A DNA stretch of 58,408 bases from an uncultured Muribaculaceae bacterium (GCA_905207535.1 CAJLLX010000002.1:1-58408); one strand, 5' to 3'. Positions 49,290 to 57,476 are shown, counted from the stretch's first letter. The notes: generated from the sequence alone by a model not told the origin. Numbers and translations are program-made.

Positions 49290-50444
49290 TTAGTTTTCGG
49301 AGGTGAAGGGGGAGAGAGCCTCGGTGGGGCGGCCGTCGACGAAGGCGCCCTTGTTGTAGCCGGTGTAGCCCTGCGGGATGGCGGGCTCCCAGTAGAAGAT
49401 GCCCTGCAGGCGGTTGTCGCCCTTGAAGGCATTCATGATGGTGGAGATGGCGGTAGCGGCTCCCTTGCCGTTAGTGTAGTGGAAACCGATCTCGCAGATC
49501 ACTACCGGTTTGCCGTAGCGCGAGTTGACGGCGCGGATGTTGGCCATGCAGGTGTTGACCTTTGCCATGTCAGTGGCCACCGACCACTGGCCGCCGTCGG
49601 TCGACTCTTTTTCGGGGTAGAGCGACATGCCTATCATATCGTACTTGGCGCCGGCGGCCTGCATCAGGTCGAAGAACCATTTGTAGAGCCCCTGATCGAA
49701 GCCGTTGTCGAGGTGCACTATCACCTTGGCACGGGGGAAGATCTCCTTCACGGCGTCGTAGCCGGCATTGAGGTAGCGCACGAACTCGCCGGTGCGGGTG
49801 CCGGCCACGCGGCCGCTCTCCCAGAGCATGCCGTTGGTGGTCTCATTGCCGATCTGCACCCATTCGGGGGTTATACCTTTGAGGCGGAGAGCGCTGAGGA
49901 TGTCGGTGACATGGTCGGACACCGCTGCGGCCATCTGCTCGGGGTTTTTCCCCTCCCAGGCGGCCGGCACGCGCTGCTTGCCGGGGTCGGCCCAGTCGTC
50001 GGAGAAGTGGAAATCGATCATGAGCCTCATGCCCAGCTCGTGGGCACGGACAGCTTTCTCAATGACATCGGATTTGCCGTTCCAGCGGTCGGTGGGATTG
50101 ACCCACACGCGCAGACGGATGGAATTGACCCCGCACTCGTCGCGCAGCAGACGCATGGCCTCGGCCTCATTGCCGTCGGCGTCGTAAAATTTGTGTCCCT
50201 CGCTCTGCACGCGGGTGATCCAGCTTACGTCGGCACCCTTGGCGAAGTCGGAGGGTGTGAGGGCGGGGTTGTCGGGAGCGGTGCCGGGGGTGTCATCATC
50301 GTCGTCGTCTCCGCCGTCGTTGTCGGGCACGACGGGACCGTTTGTAGGCGGCTCGTCATCGTCGCCGCCGCAGGCGCTGAAGCCCAGCGGGAGGGTGGTG
50401 CACACTGCGCAGAGCGCGAATATCTTCAGGAATTTCTTGATCAT
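49290..50444 (-). CDS. GH53 endo-beta-1,4-galactanase lipoprotein
   Basis: This 384-residue lipoprotein has its signal ending 'TLPLGFSAC' (Cys25), followed by an Asp- and Gly-rich linker of about 30 residues that suggests surface exposure. The catalytic barrel matches GH53: 'GADVSWITRVQSEGHKFYD', 'CGVNSIRLRVWVNPTDRW', 'GMRLMIDFHFSDDWADPGKQ'. Acid/base Glu201 is in 'VQIGNETTNGMLW' and nucleophile Glu318 in 'VICEIGFHYTNG'. The family cuts beta-1,4-galactan in pectin side chains, and this gene gives the locus its substrate. It is the middle gene of three glycosidases on one strand. Confidence 0.95.
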   Translation of the reverse strand: MIKKFLKIFALCAVCTTLPLGFSACGGDDDEPPTNGPVVPDNDGGDDDDDDTPGTAPDNPALTPSDFAKGADVSWITRVQSEGHKFYDADGNEAEAMRLLRDECGVNSIRLRVWVNPTDRWNGKSDVIEKAVRAHELGMRLMIDFHFSDDWADPGKQRVPAAWEGKNPEQMAAAVSDHVTDILSALRLKGITPEWVQIGNETTNGMLWESGRVAGTRTGEFVRYLNAGYDAVKEIFPRAKVIVHLDNGFDQGLYKWFFDLMQAAGAKYDMIGMSLYPEKESTDGGQWSVATDMAKVNTCMANIRAVNSRYGKPVVICEIGFHYTNGKGAATAISTIMNAFKGDNRLQGIFYWEPAIPQGYTGYNKGAFVDGRPTEALSPFTSEN

Positions 50445-50491
50445 GGTGATATAAAATGTGTTGAGTGTTAGTCAGGTAAATATTTCGCCGA

Positions 50492-53110
50492 TTACTCCAG
50501 CCAGGCGCCGATGATCTCAATCTCGGCTTCGGAGCCGGGGAAGGAGAGCTGCAGACGCTCTATATCGCTCACATCGAGGGGCTTGTCGTACCCTTCAGGC
50601 ATGAGCTGACGCTGCAGAAACACGGGATAGGGCGCGGGACAAAGCAGCGTGGGGCTGATGGAGAGCGAAGAGAGGGGAATTTCCACGGTGGTGTCGGGTG
50701 TGAGGGTGGCGGTGGTGCCGTAGGTGATGCCGTCGGCGTTGACGAGCGCTGCGGTGATTTCGCCGGAGCCACGGACGCTTCCGGTGCGGATTTTCAGCGT
50801 CTTAGGTATCGCAGAGGCGGGATAGGCAGCTTGGATTATATCTTTAACGTATTTGGTGAGCACCGTATTGAGTGTGTCGGTGCCGGCGTTAAGTGTAATT
50901 AACAGAGCATCGGGCGAGAAAGGTGCGTTTTTTGATTTTTCAACTTTTGAGCGGCCCCATTGGTCGGGGATGGTGGAGACGTCGAGGCTCTCCTGCGGGT
51001 CGGAGGGGTCGAGGAGCACCACCGGAGCATCTCCGGCGATGAGTTGCGTGGTGTAATAGTCGCCACACTCCACATCCCAGTCGAGCGGGGTGCCGGCGAC
51101 AGCCGACGGGAAGGTGCGCACCTCATCGGGGGTGAAGGCGGTGATGCGGTATCCCAGTTGTCGGCGCCCCTCGAGGTCTGCGGCGGGGATCACCGCGCGA
51201 TAGAGGTAGGGAGCCACGCGGTGCATGGTGTAGAGGCGGTTGTCCTCGCGCCAGAATGAGATGTCGTCGGGATAGATCACGAGCGAATCGGGCATCTGCG
51301 GTCCGAAAGCCTGAGCGGTGACCACAAGGTCGGTGCCGAGGTGGTGGACCGGAGCCGCAGTGTGGTTGACATGCAGCGGCACTTTAGCCGGCGACGGGGG
51401 TGCCACATATTCATTTATGGCTATGCCGGCCTCGCCGAAGGTGGATGCGGGATTGATGGCGGCGATGGCCGCGCTGTCGTTGGCTACGAGATATACACCC
51501 GGACGCACGGCGAAGGTGCCCCGGTCAGCGGTGCCCCCGAGTGGATTGAGGTCGGTGACCGACTGGTAGCGGAAGCTGTCGGATAGCCCGGGGAGCGAGA
51601 GCGTTATGGGGTAGGTGGCCTCGATGACGATGGCGGCCTCGCGCGAGAGCGATGGTTTGGTAAAGGGGTCGACGGTGTAGAGGGCGTCGGGCATCACCTC
51701 CACGCGCCACACACCGGGAGCAATCTTGTCGATGAAATAGGCCCCGAGCCCGGGATAGCTCACCAGCGGCGAACTGCCGTAGCCGGCAATCTCGCTGAGC
51801 GCCTGCGGGTCGGCGGGAACCATGTCGGTGGTGTTGGTGTGGAAATACTCGCGGGGAGTGTTCCATGTGGCCAGATTGCGGCGGTAGCTCACGGCGGCGT
51901 TGCCGAAGACGGTGTCGGCGGGATATGCGGGCACGTCGGCGCCGGCCGGGGTCTGCTCCATCACCTTGCGGGCTATCTTCATGCCGAGCGCCTTCTGCGG
52001 GGTGTAGGCGAGATTGAGAAAATGGGTCTGATACTCGGTGTTGTAAGAGGCCATGTCGATGGGATCGTAGGCAAACTGTGTGGCCCACTGAAATCCCTCG
52101 CGGGCGAAGGTGCGCGCTATGGCCGGGTAGAGGTAGCTGTCGAGCATATCGGCGGGGTCGAACTCATACACCACTTTGGCTTTGTCGGCGTACCCCTTCA
52201 TGCCGGTGTAAGGTATATGGTAATTGTCGACGAAGGGGAGAAAGTTGCCCCGGCGGCGATGGCCCGACACCAGGCCGATGGGATACCACTGATATGTGGT
52301 GCCGTCGATGTCGGCATCGAAGTAGCCCTGAGCCAGAGGGATGTTGTGGCTGACGTTGTAGAGCACCGGTTTGCGCCAGCCGCTGCGGCGCAGGGTCGAG
52401 GCCATGGAGTTGACGTAGTCGGTGACCTGAGCCTGCGAGGTGGAGTGGCACGGCTCGTTGTTGATCTCCATGGCTATGATGGCGGGGTCGTCGGCGTAGC
52501 TTTTGCCTGTGAAGGGGTTGACATGGCGCGAGAGGGCGTCGATGTAGCGCTGCTGGGCGCGGATGGCGTCGGGATTGGAGTGGATCTCGCATTTGTCGTA
52601 GAGATAGGAGAAACCGCCCGTGGGGATATTGCGTTCGGGGTAACCGTTGCCGAAGTCGGTCTGCGCGGTGAGGATGATGTCGATGCCTCGCTTTTCGAGG
52701 CTCTCTATGAGGTAGTCGAGGAGCTCCAGATGCTCGTTGTCGAGCAGGTTGCCCAGACTGTCGGTGAGCTCCACATCCCAGAGATGGAGGCGGAAAGCGT
52801 TGAGGCCGAGGCGGGCCATGTGGTAGACGTCGCGGTCGATAGCGCTCCGGTGGTTGATGCCGAGGGTGTCGAGTGCGCGGTAGGCATGGGCGAAGGGCAC
52901 GGTATAATTCACGCCGTAGTAGCGGGCGTCGCTGCGGTCGCTGCTCAGGCGCATGCGTCCGCTCTTGTCGACATACACCTTGCCGGCATTGCGCGGCGTG
53001 GCGGCCGATGCGCTAAACCCCGCTGAGGCAGCGCCTTGAAGCAACAGGCATGCCAACGCCGAAATCAGGGCCGGCCGGAGGCGCAGGCCCGAAAGAGTGA
53101 ATGTTTTCAT
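50492..53110 (-). CDS. large exported clan GH-A glycosidase, candidate GH147 galactosidase
   Basis: This is an 872-residue exported protein ('ISALACLLLQGAASA'). The N-terminal third is a TIM-barrel glycosidase of clan GH-A: 'YYGVNYTVPFAHAYRAL', 'ARLGLNAFRLHLWDVEL', acid/base Glu219 in 'IIAMEINNEPCHS' and likely nucleophile Glu316 in 'KVVYEFDPADM'. The remaining roughly 500 residues are beta domains. I recall exo-beta-1,4-galactosidases of GH147 as large GH-A proteins found with GH53 and GH2 in Bacteroides galactan loci, which fits the setting; family assignment is tentative, and GH2- or GH5-like are alternatives. The start is ATG 53110, after the -7 box; frame upstream of that is not coding. 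First gene of the glycosidase operon. Confidence 0.75.
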   Translation of the reverse strand: MKTFTLSGLRLRPALISALACLLLQGAASAGFSASAATPRNAGKVYVDKSGRMRLSSDRSDARYYGVNYTVPFAHAYRALDTLGINHRSAIDRDVYHMARLGLNAFRLHLWDVELTDSLGNLLDNEHLELLDYLIESLEKRGIDIILTAQTDFGNGYPERNIPTGGFSYLYDKCEIHSNPDAIRAQQRYIDALSRHVNPFTGKSYADDPAIIAMEINNEPCHSTSQAQVTDYVNSMASTLRRSGWRKPVLYNVSHNIPLAQGYFDADIDGTTYQWYPIGLVSGHRRRGNFLPFVDNYHIPYTGMKGYADKAKVVYEFDPADMLDSYLYPAIARTFAREGFQWATQFAYDPIDMASYNTEYQTHFLNLAYTPQKALGMKIARKVMEQTPAGADVPAYPADTVFGNAAVSYRRNLATWNTPREYFHTNTTDMVPADPQALSEIAGYGSSPLVSYPGLGAYFIDKIAPGVWRVEVMPDALYTVDPFTKPSLSREAAIVIEATYPITLSLPGLSDSFRYQSVTDLNPLGGTADRGTFAVRPGVYLVANDSAAIAAINPASTFGEAGIAINEYVAPPSPAKVPLHVNHTAAPVHHLGTDLVVTAQAFGPQMPDSLVIYPDDISFWREDNRLYTMHRVAPYLYRAVIPAADLEGRRQLGYRITAFTPDEVRTFPSAVAGTPLDWDVECGDYYTTQLIAGDAPVVLLDPSDPQESLDVSTIPDQWGRSKVEKSKNAPFSPDALLITLNAGTDTLNTVLTKYVKDIIQAAYPASAIPKTLKIRTGSVRGSGEITAALVNADGITYGTTATLTPDTTVEIPLSSLSISPTLLCPAPYPVFLQRQLMPEGYDKPLDVSDIERLQLSFPGSEAEIEIIGAWLE

Positions 53111-53143
53111 GGTAATCTCTACGAATCTCTTCAGTTGTTTTTG

Positions 53144-53151
53144 CAAATTTA
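53144..53151 (-). promoter_or_regulatory. -7 box of the glycosidase operon
   Basis: The minus strand reads TAAATTTG then CA. A TTG lies about 22 nt further upstream (53174-53176). The leader to ATG 53110 is about 30 nt. Confidence 0.7.
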
Positions 53152-53198
53152 AGAAAAGTTTAGTGTATGAGGTCAATGGTAAAGTGAAATTTTTTTGG

Positions 53199-53206
53199 TA
53201 CATTTG
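53199..53206 (+). promoter_or_regulatory. -7 box of the META-domain gene
   Basis: TACATTTG, a perfect consensus, about 50 nt before ATG 53255 and divergent to the glycosidase promoter. Confidence 0.65.
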
Positions 53207-53254
53207 TGCAAACGTTTCAGATTCCTGTGAAACGCTTATGTCAATCAGCCGATT

Positions 53255-54391
53255 ATGAAATTTTCCACAATAGCACGTCATACATTTGCAGCATTGCTGG
53301 CGGCGTCGATGGTGACGTCGTGCGCCCTGCTCGACCGCTCGCAGAAGCTGGTGCTTCGCGGTTCGCAGGCCGATCAGAGCGATAGCCCGGCCGGCGCACG
53401 CGAAGCGGTGACCGAAAGCTCCGTGACCTACGGTCCGGTGCTCACTCCTCCCAAAGATAAGGCCAAGGATAAAGCCAAAAAGAAGAGCACCTCGGCGGCT
53501 TCAGGCAAGGCCGTGAAAAATAAGAAGCAGAAAGATAAGAAAAAGGATAAATCGCAGAGCGGCGTGTCGGTAAAGGAGCTTGACGAGGCGCGCCGTGAGG
53601 TAGCGCTCGAGGAGCAGGAGGCCAACGCCCCAGGTCGCGCCACAGCCGCCGGCAAGAGCAACCTGAAGGTAGAGCACAAACTGCCGTCGGACTTCACCAT
53701 CAACGGCGAATGGACCGTCGACTCGGTGCGCGACAAGAATGTCACCGGCGAGGAGCGCCCCTATGTCACCTTCGATCTCGCTGCAGGGCGCTTCTACGGG
53801 TCGAACGGCTGCAACTATCTCAACGGCAACATATCGCTCGACGGGCCGCGCGGCACTCTGGTGCTCTCCGACATCATTGCCACCATGAGCATGTGCGACG
53901 ATGCTCCTTTTGAATACCTTATAAATATGGCACTCGGCGAGGTGAAGAGCTACGCCGCGCGTCAGCAAGGATCGGTGACCTATCTCGACCTGAAAAGTGC
54001 CGGCGGGAGAGTGGTGATGGTGCTGAGACGTCACAACATGGACTTTCTCAACGGTGCCTGGCGCATCACCATGCTCAACGGCACCCCCATGGAGGAGGGC
54101 GGATCCATCACCATAGATGTGACCGACCTGAAAATCCACGGCAACACCGGGTGCAATATCTTCAACGGCACCCTTTTCATCGACCCTGACAAGGTGGACT
54201 CGGCACAGTTTGCCGACATGATCACCACCCGCATGAGCTGTCCCGACAATGTGCGCGAGACCGAGCTGCTCCTGGCCCTTGAGCAGGTGGAGAGCGCCCG
54301 GCAGAAGAGCGCCGACGTGGTGGAGATGTTCGACACCGAGGGCAACCTGCTCCTCACCCTCGAGCGCCTCCATCTCGACGACGACAAATAA
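53255..54391 (+). CDS. lipoprotein with two META domains
   Basis: This 378-residue lipoprotein has signal 'FAALLAASMVTSC' (Cys23). It is followed by a very basic Lys/Ser-rich stretch of about 40 residues ('KDKAKDKAKKKSTSAASGKA') and a short helix. Two META/HslJ-like domains follow: the first from 'INGEWTVDSVRDKNVTG' with 'FYGSNGCNYLNGNI', the second from 'GAWRITMLNGTPMEEGG' with 'IHGNTGCNIFNGTL'. Each has the G-N/S-x-G-C-N motif. META domains occur in envelope proteins such as E. coli HslJ; their ligand is unknown. It is monocistronic, with its own promoter. Confidence 0.9.
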   Translation: MKFSTIARHTFAALLAASMVTSCALLDRSQKLVLRGSQADQSDSPAGAREAVTESSVTYGPVLTPPKDKAKDKAKKKSTSAASGKAVKNKKQKDKKKDKSQSGVSVKELDEARREVALEEQEANAPGRATAAGKSNLKVEHKLPSDFTINGEWTVDSVRDKNVTGEERPYVTFDLAAGRFYGSNGCNYLNGNISLDGPRGTLVLSDIIATMSMCDDAPFEYLINMALGEVKSYAARQQGSVTYLDLKSAGGRVVMVLRRHNMDFLNGAWRITMLNGTPMEEGGSITIDVTDLKIHGNTGCNIFNGTLFIDPDKVDSAQFADMITTRMSCPDNVRETELLLALEQVESARQKSADVVEMFDTEGNLLLTLERLHLDDDK

Positions 54392-54419
54392 TCCCTCGAT
54401 TTTCACAAAGGTAAATGCC

Positions 54420-54456
54420 AAAAAAAGCGGCGCGCCGATCATCCGGCGCGCCGCTT
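54420..54456 (-). terminator. Rho-independent terminator of rubrerythrin gene
   Basis: AAGCGGCGCGCCG (54425-54437) and CGGCGCGCCGCTT (54444-54456) form a 13-bp perfect stem with a 6-nt loop. Seven T follow on the minus strand (54420-54426). It may also stop the convergent META-gene transcript. Confidence 0.9.
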
Positions 54457-54538
54457 GCAGTAATTGTCGTCGCGATGTGTGCCCCGCCTCGGGGGCACAA
54501 TATGTGTTATGCTCTAAGAGATAGGCTGGAAGCGAGGG

Positions 54539-55123
54539 TTAGAGCTCGTCCATGTCGAGGGCGATGTAGTGCTGATAGGGGTGATCGCATGCGGGGCATA
54601 CTTTCGGGGGCTCGAGGCCTTCGTAAACGTAGCCGCAAACGAGGCACTGCCACTTGATGGGCACTTCGCGTTTCCATACGGTGCCGGTCTCGATCTGCTT
54701 GATGTAAGCCTCAAAGCGTGCGTGGTGACGATTCTCGATCTCGGCGATGGCGCGGAAATGAGAGGCGATTTCGGGGAAGCCCTCTTCGTCGGCCACCTTG
54801 GCAGCGTCGGTATACATCTGCACGCCTTCTACCATCTCCTCGTTGGCGGAGATGCGGAGGTTTGTGGCGGTGTCGCCGATGACTCCGGCATCGATGGAGG
54901 GCGATACGGTCACTTTACCGCCTTCGAGATACTTGAAGAATATCTTGGCATGGCGCAGCTCGTTGGCTGCGGTGTTGCGGAATGTCTCACCGATAGGGAA
55001 AAACAGCTCTTTGTCAGCCTGTGCGGCATAGAAGGTGTAACGGCTGTAGGCGGTGGATTCGGCTACATAAGAGGCTACGAGATTTTTCTCGGTCTGTGTG
55101 CCTTTGATGCTTTTTGTACTCAT
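54539..55123 (-). CDS. rbr: rubrerythrin
   Basis: This 194-residue non-haem iron protein reduces hydrogen peroxide in anaerobes. The ferritin-like part has the di-iron ligands in 'VAESTAYSRYTFYA', 'ANELRHAKIFF', 'NEEMVEGVQMY' and 'IAEIENRHHARFEAY'. The C-terminal rubredoxin domain has its iron Cys pairs in 'WQCLVCGYVYEG' and 'VCPACDHPY'. The length is standard. It is monocistronic, with a strong terminator. The leader carries long and short inverted repeats; peroxide control (for example by OxyR or PerR) is usual for this gene but no consensus site was identified. Confidence 0.96.
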   Translation of the reverse strand: MSTKSIKGTQTEKNLVASYVAESTAYSRYTFYAAQADKELFFPIGETFRNTAANELRHAKIFFKYLEGGKVTVSPSIDAGVIGDTATNLRISANEEMVEGVQMYTDAAKVADEEGFPEIASHFRAIAEIENRHHARFEAYIKQIETGTVWKREVPIKWQCLVCGYVYEGLEPPKVCPACDHPYQHYIALDMDEL

Positions 55124-55226
55124 AATATAGTTGTTATATTGTTTTTTGTTGTCAGCGCAGGGGAGCGGCCATGCGCACGGGTTAGCTGCGCGGGCCCTCA
55201 GCCTTCGGGCTTTATCAATATAACAA
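55124..55226 (-). promoter_or_regulatory. rubrerythrin upstream region with paired inverted repeats
   Basis: TTGTTATATTG (55131-55141) has its exact reverse complement CAATATAACAA at 55216-55226, enclosing about 74 GC-rich nt. AATATA-GTTGT-TATATT is a second palindrome touching the start codon (55124-55140). No clear TAnnTTTG box was found. An AT-rich regulator-binding pair or a long-range RNA stem are both possible. The remainder of the intergenic region, 55227-55297, holds two GTTAAAAAGCG repeats. Confidence 0.55.
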
Positions 55227-55297
55227 ACTCCCCGCCGCAGGGTTTATGCCGGGGCGTTAAAAAGCGGGGATGGGTGTTAAAAAGCGATGACAGGCAC

Positions 55298-55351
55298 AAA
55301 AAGCAAGCGGTGCATCGTGTGTGATGTGGTATCACGCACGGATGCACCGCT
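55298..55351 (-). terminator. long terminator hairpin downstream of rpmH
   Basis: AGCGGTGCATC (55306-55316) pairs with GATGCACCGCT (55341-55351); the stem continues inward through GTGTGTGAT/ATCACGCAC with one G-T pair to a 5-nt loop, about 20 bp in all. The minus strand continues GC and five T (55298-55302). Confidence 0.85.
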
Positions 55352-55421
55352 GTTGTAGGGTGATTTCCTCTTGAAAAATCAGAAATTCTGCTTATTTTCT
55401 GATAAAAATCAGTGTCGCAGC

Positions 55422-55577
55422 TTACTTGCTGGCGATAGAGCAGGAAACAGAGAGACGCAGACGGCCTTTGGCACGACGACGTGCGAGCACCTTACGGCCA
55501 TCTTTTGTAGACATTCTTTCACGGAAGCCGTGCTTGTTAACTCTCTTTCTGTTAGAAGGTTGGAAAGTTCTTTTCAT
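55422..55577 (-). CDS. rpmH: 50S ribosomal protein L34
   Basis: A 51-residue, very basic protein: the minus strand reads 'MKRTFQPSNRKRVNKHGF', then 'RERMSTKDGRKVLARRRAKG' and 'RLRLSVSCSIASK'. The first 40 residues are the universally conserved L34 sequence, part of the large ribosomal subunit. The start is ATG at 55577 and the stop TAA at 55422-55424. It has its own ideal promoter (-33 TTG, 20-nt spacer, TAAATTTG) and ends at a long terminator. The usual neighbours rnpA and dnaA are not here. Confidence 0.97.
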   Translation of the reverse strand: MKRTFQPSNRKRVNKHGFRERMSTKDGRKVLARRRAKGRLRLSVSCSIASK

Positions 55578-55619
55578 TGCGGTATGGTGTTTTTGTTTTC
55601 TTATTCACAATTCGGAGTG

Positions 55620-55650
55620 CAAATTTAACGCTTTTTTCTGAAACAAACAA
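55620..55650 (-). promoter_or_regulatory. promoter of rpmH
   Basis: On the minus strand TTG (55648-55650), 20 nt, then TAAATTTG (55620-55627) and CA. The leader to ATG 55577 is about 40 nt. Confidence 0.85.
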
Positions 55651-55898
55651 CCTTATGGCCAAAAACAATTCCCAAAAAATGCATCGGAGGGTATCCGGCG
55701 CCCCTTCGGAGGGGTAAATTTGCGAAAAAAGCGAGCAGGGAAAAGGCAAAAAGCGGGCAGCGCGAAGGCAAAAAAATGGGCAAAAAATGGGTGGGCGGGT
55801 GCAAAAAAATGGGCGGCGGTAGCGGTAATGTGTGAAAGAATGGCTAATTTTACAGCAATAAACCAAAGAGTGAAATCTGTAAAAACACTATAATTCCT
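55651..55898 (+). other. intergenic region upstream of tdk, with purine-rich repeats
   Basis: No gene seen. TAAATTTG at 55715-55722 and TAATTTTA at 55845-55852 are possible plus-strand -7 boxes, the second closer to tdk. Between them four related purine-rich units (GGCAAAAA followed by ATGGGC or GCGGGC) lie at 55745, 55767, 55779 and 55799. Confidence 0.55.
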
Positions 55899-56579
55899 GT
55901 GAACCGCAAAGGCAAACTGTATTTTCGCTATGGCACGATGGGATCGGCAAAGACTGCCCTGCTGCTGACCATGGCCTACAACTTCGAGGAGCGCAACATG
56001 CGCTATCTGTGTATGAAACCGGTGGTGGACACCCGCGAGAAAAACAATGTGATACGTTCGCGTATCGGCATAGAGCGCGAGTGCCGCTGGATCTATCCCA
56101 ATACGGATTTATACGAATTTGCCAAGGAGTATTTTTGCAGCATCAACGGTATCGTCGACTGGTTTTTGGTTGACGAGGCTCAATTTCTCACGGCTGCGCA
56201 GGTAGATCAGCTGTCGCGCATCGTCGACGACTTCGGGAGCAATGTGATATGCTACGGACTGCGCACCGACTTCAAAACCAACCTGTTTGAGGGTTCGCGG
56301 CGCCTCTTCGAGATTGCCGACACCATCGACGAGATCAAATCTACCTGCACCTGCGGCCACAAGACCATAGTCAATGCCCGCATCGATGCCAACGGCGAGA
56401 TTATCACCGAGGGCGCGCAGGTGGAGATTGGCGGCGACGAGCGCTACATAGCCGTATGCCGCAAATGCTGGCGCCACAAGCGCATAGAGAAGGCGTGGCG
56501 CAATTCGCTACCCTTCCCCGAGCTGCTGGCCGAGATAGAGCGCGAGGAGCGTCAGTCGGAGGGGAGCGCTCCGGAATAA
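55899..56579 (+). CDS. tdk: thymidine kinase
   Basis: This 226-residue type II thymidine kinase salvages thymidine. The P-loop is 'YGTMGSAKTALLLTMAY', a variant of the usual GxMxSGKT with Ala for the Gly before Lys-Thr. The catalytic/Walker-B block is 'VDWFLVDEAQFLTAAQVDQL', followed by 'ICYGLRTDFKTNLFEGSRRL'. The zinc cysteines are in 'STCTCGHK' and 'VCRKCWRH'. The start is GTG at 55899 (residue order 'NRKGKLYFRYG'). The 3' end overlaps the convergent DUF3108 gene by 28 bp. Confidence 0.95.
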   Translation: MNRKGKLYFRYGTMGSAKTALLLTMAYNFEERNMRYLCMKPVVDTREKNNVIRSRIGIERECRWIYPNTDLYEFAKEYFCSINGIVDWFLVDEAQFLTAAQVDQLSRIVDDFGSNVICYGLRTDFKTNLFEGSRRLFEIADTIDEIKSTCTCGHKTIVNARIDANGEIITEGAQVEIGGDERYIAVCRKCWRHKRIEKAWRNSLPFPELLAEIEREERQSEGSAPE

Positions 56580-57349
56580 ATGGCGCGCACCTTGCCTACG
56601 GGCAGTTTGCCTTCGAGCAGCAGCGGGATGCGTCCGCGCCCGGTAGAGATCCATGCATCCATGTTGTCGGAGCTTACCTTGCCGCCTCCGGTGGTGAAGG
56701 TGAAGGTGATGTGGTAGCAGGCAAACCATTTTTTGTCGATCTCTATGGTCTCCAGACCGTCGTAATGGATGGTGAGGGTCTCCTTCTTTTTACCCGAAAA
56801 GACATTCAGGCTCACCGCCTCCCCCTTGCGCATGGTGTCGTAGGGTATGCGGCGCATATAGTAGAATGCCGAAAGCATATCCATAGTGGCTCCGGTGGCG
56901 GTGTGCACGGCCTCGAGCTGGCGTATCTCCTTCTCTTTCTTGCGTTTGCGCCACATCTTGGCAGTGGCGGTGACGGTGTCGGTCGTGCGGGTATAGTGGA
57001 GCACGTCGCGGTCGTAGGCGCCCCCTTCGTGGGCTATTTTCTCGTAGTAGGAGGGGAAGAATGTCTCCTTGTTGATAGATCCTTTGAGGGTGTCGCGCAC
57101 CATGTAGAAACGGTCGGCCCATGAAGCGGATGCGGCGCTGAGATGCGCGCGAAATTCGCTCGGCGAGGCGTCGGGATAGGTGGTGATGGTGGCCGAACCG
57201 GCTTTCTTGTTGATCAGGCCCCACTTGTACATCACGTCGTAGGTGAGTTTTTCTTTGGGCACCATCCATTTTCCGGCGGCTGAGGCCGAGAAGAGGCTCA
57301 GGGCGGCGACGGCTATGGCGAAGATGCGTGTCAATGACGTTTTCATCAC
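56552..57349 (-). CDS. DUF3108 family exported protein
   Basis: This 265-residue exported protein has signal 'RIFAIAVAALSLFSASA' and a beta-rich body: 'KEKLTYDVMYKWGLINKKAG', 'RFYMVRDTLKGSINKETFF', and 'TMDMLSAFYYMRRIPYDTM'. This pattern matches DUF3108, an uncharacterised family thought to be lipoprotein-carrier-like in fold. ATG 57349 or the next ATG (57346) may be used. Its 3' end overlaps tdk on the opposite strand by 28 bp. Role unknown. Confidence 0.85.
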   Translation of the reverse strand: MMKTSLTRIFAIAVAALSLFSASAAGKWMVPKEKLTYDVMYKWGLINKKAGSATITTYPDASPSEFRAHLSAASASWADRFYMVRDTLKGSINKETFFPSYYEKIAHEGGAYDRDVLHYTRTTDTVTATAKMWRKRKKEKEIRQLEAVHTATGATMDMLSAFYYMRRIPYDTMRKGEAVSLNVFSGKKKETLTIHYDGLETIEIDKKWFACYHITFTFTTGGGKVSSDNMDAWISTGRGRIPLLLEGKLPVGKVRAIYSGALPSD

Positions 57350-57385
57350 TATATTCCTGTTTTGTCCAAATACAATCTATTAGAC

Positions 57386-57427
57386 AATCGCCGTCTCCGA
57401 TGGTTTAACACGTAGGAGACGGCGATT
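57386..57427 (-). terminator. hairpin between coiled-coil lipoprotein and DUF3108 genes
   Basis: AATCGCCGTCTCC (57386-57398) and GGAGACGGCGATT (57415-57427) pair perfectly over 13 bp with a 16-nt loop, 50 nt beyond the stop of the upstream minus-strand gene. There is no long T run. Confidence 0.65.
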
Positions 57428-57476
57428 AGTTTACTTTATCTTTCCGGCCCTGCGGGAGGCTCGGAGCGGGGACGCG

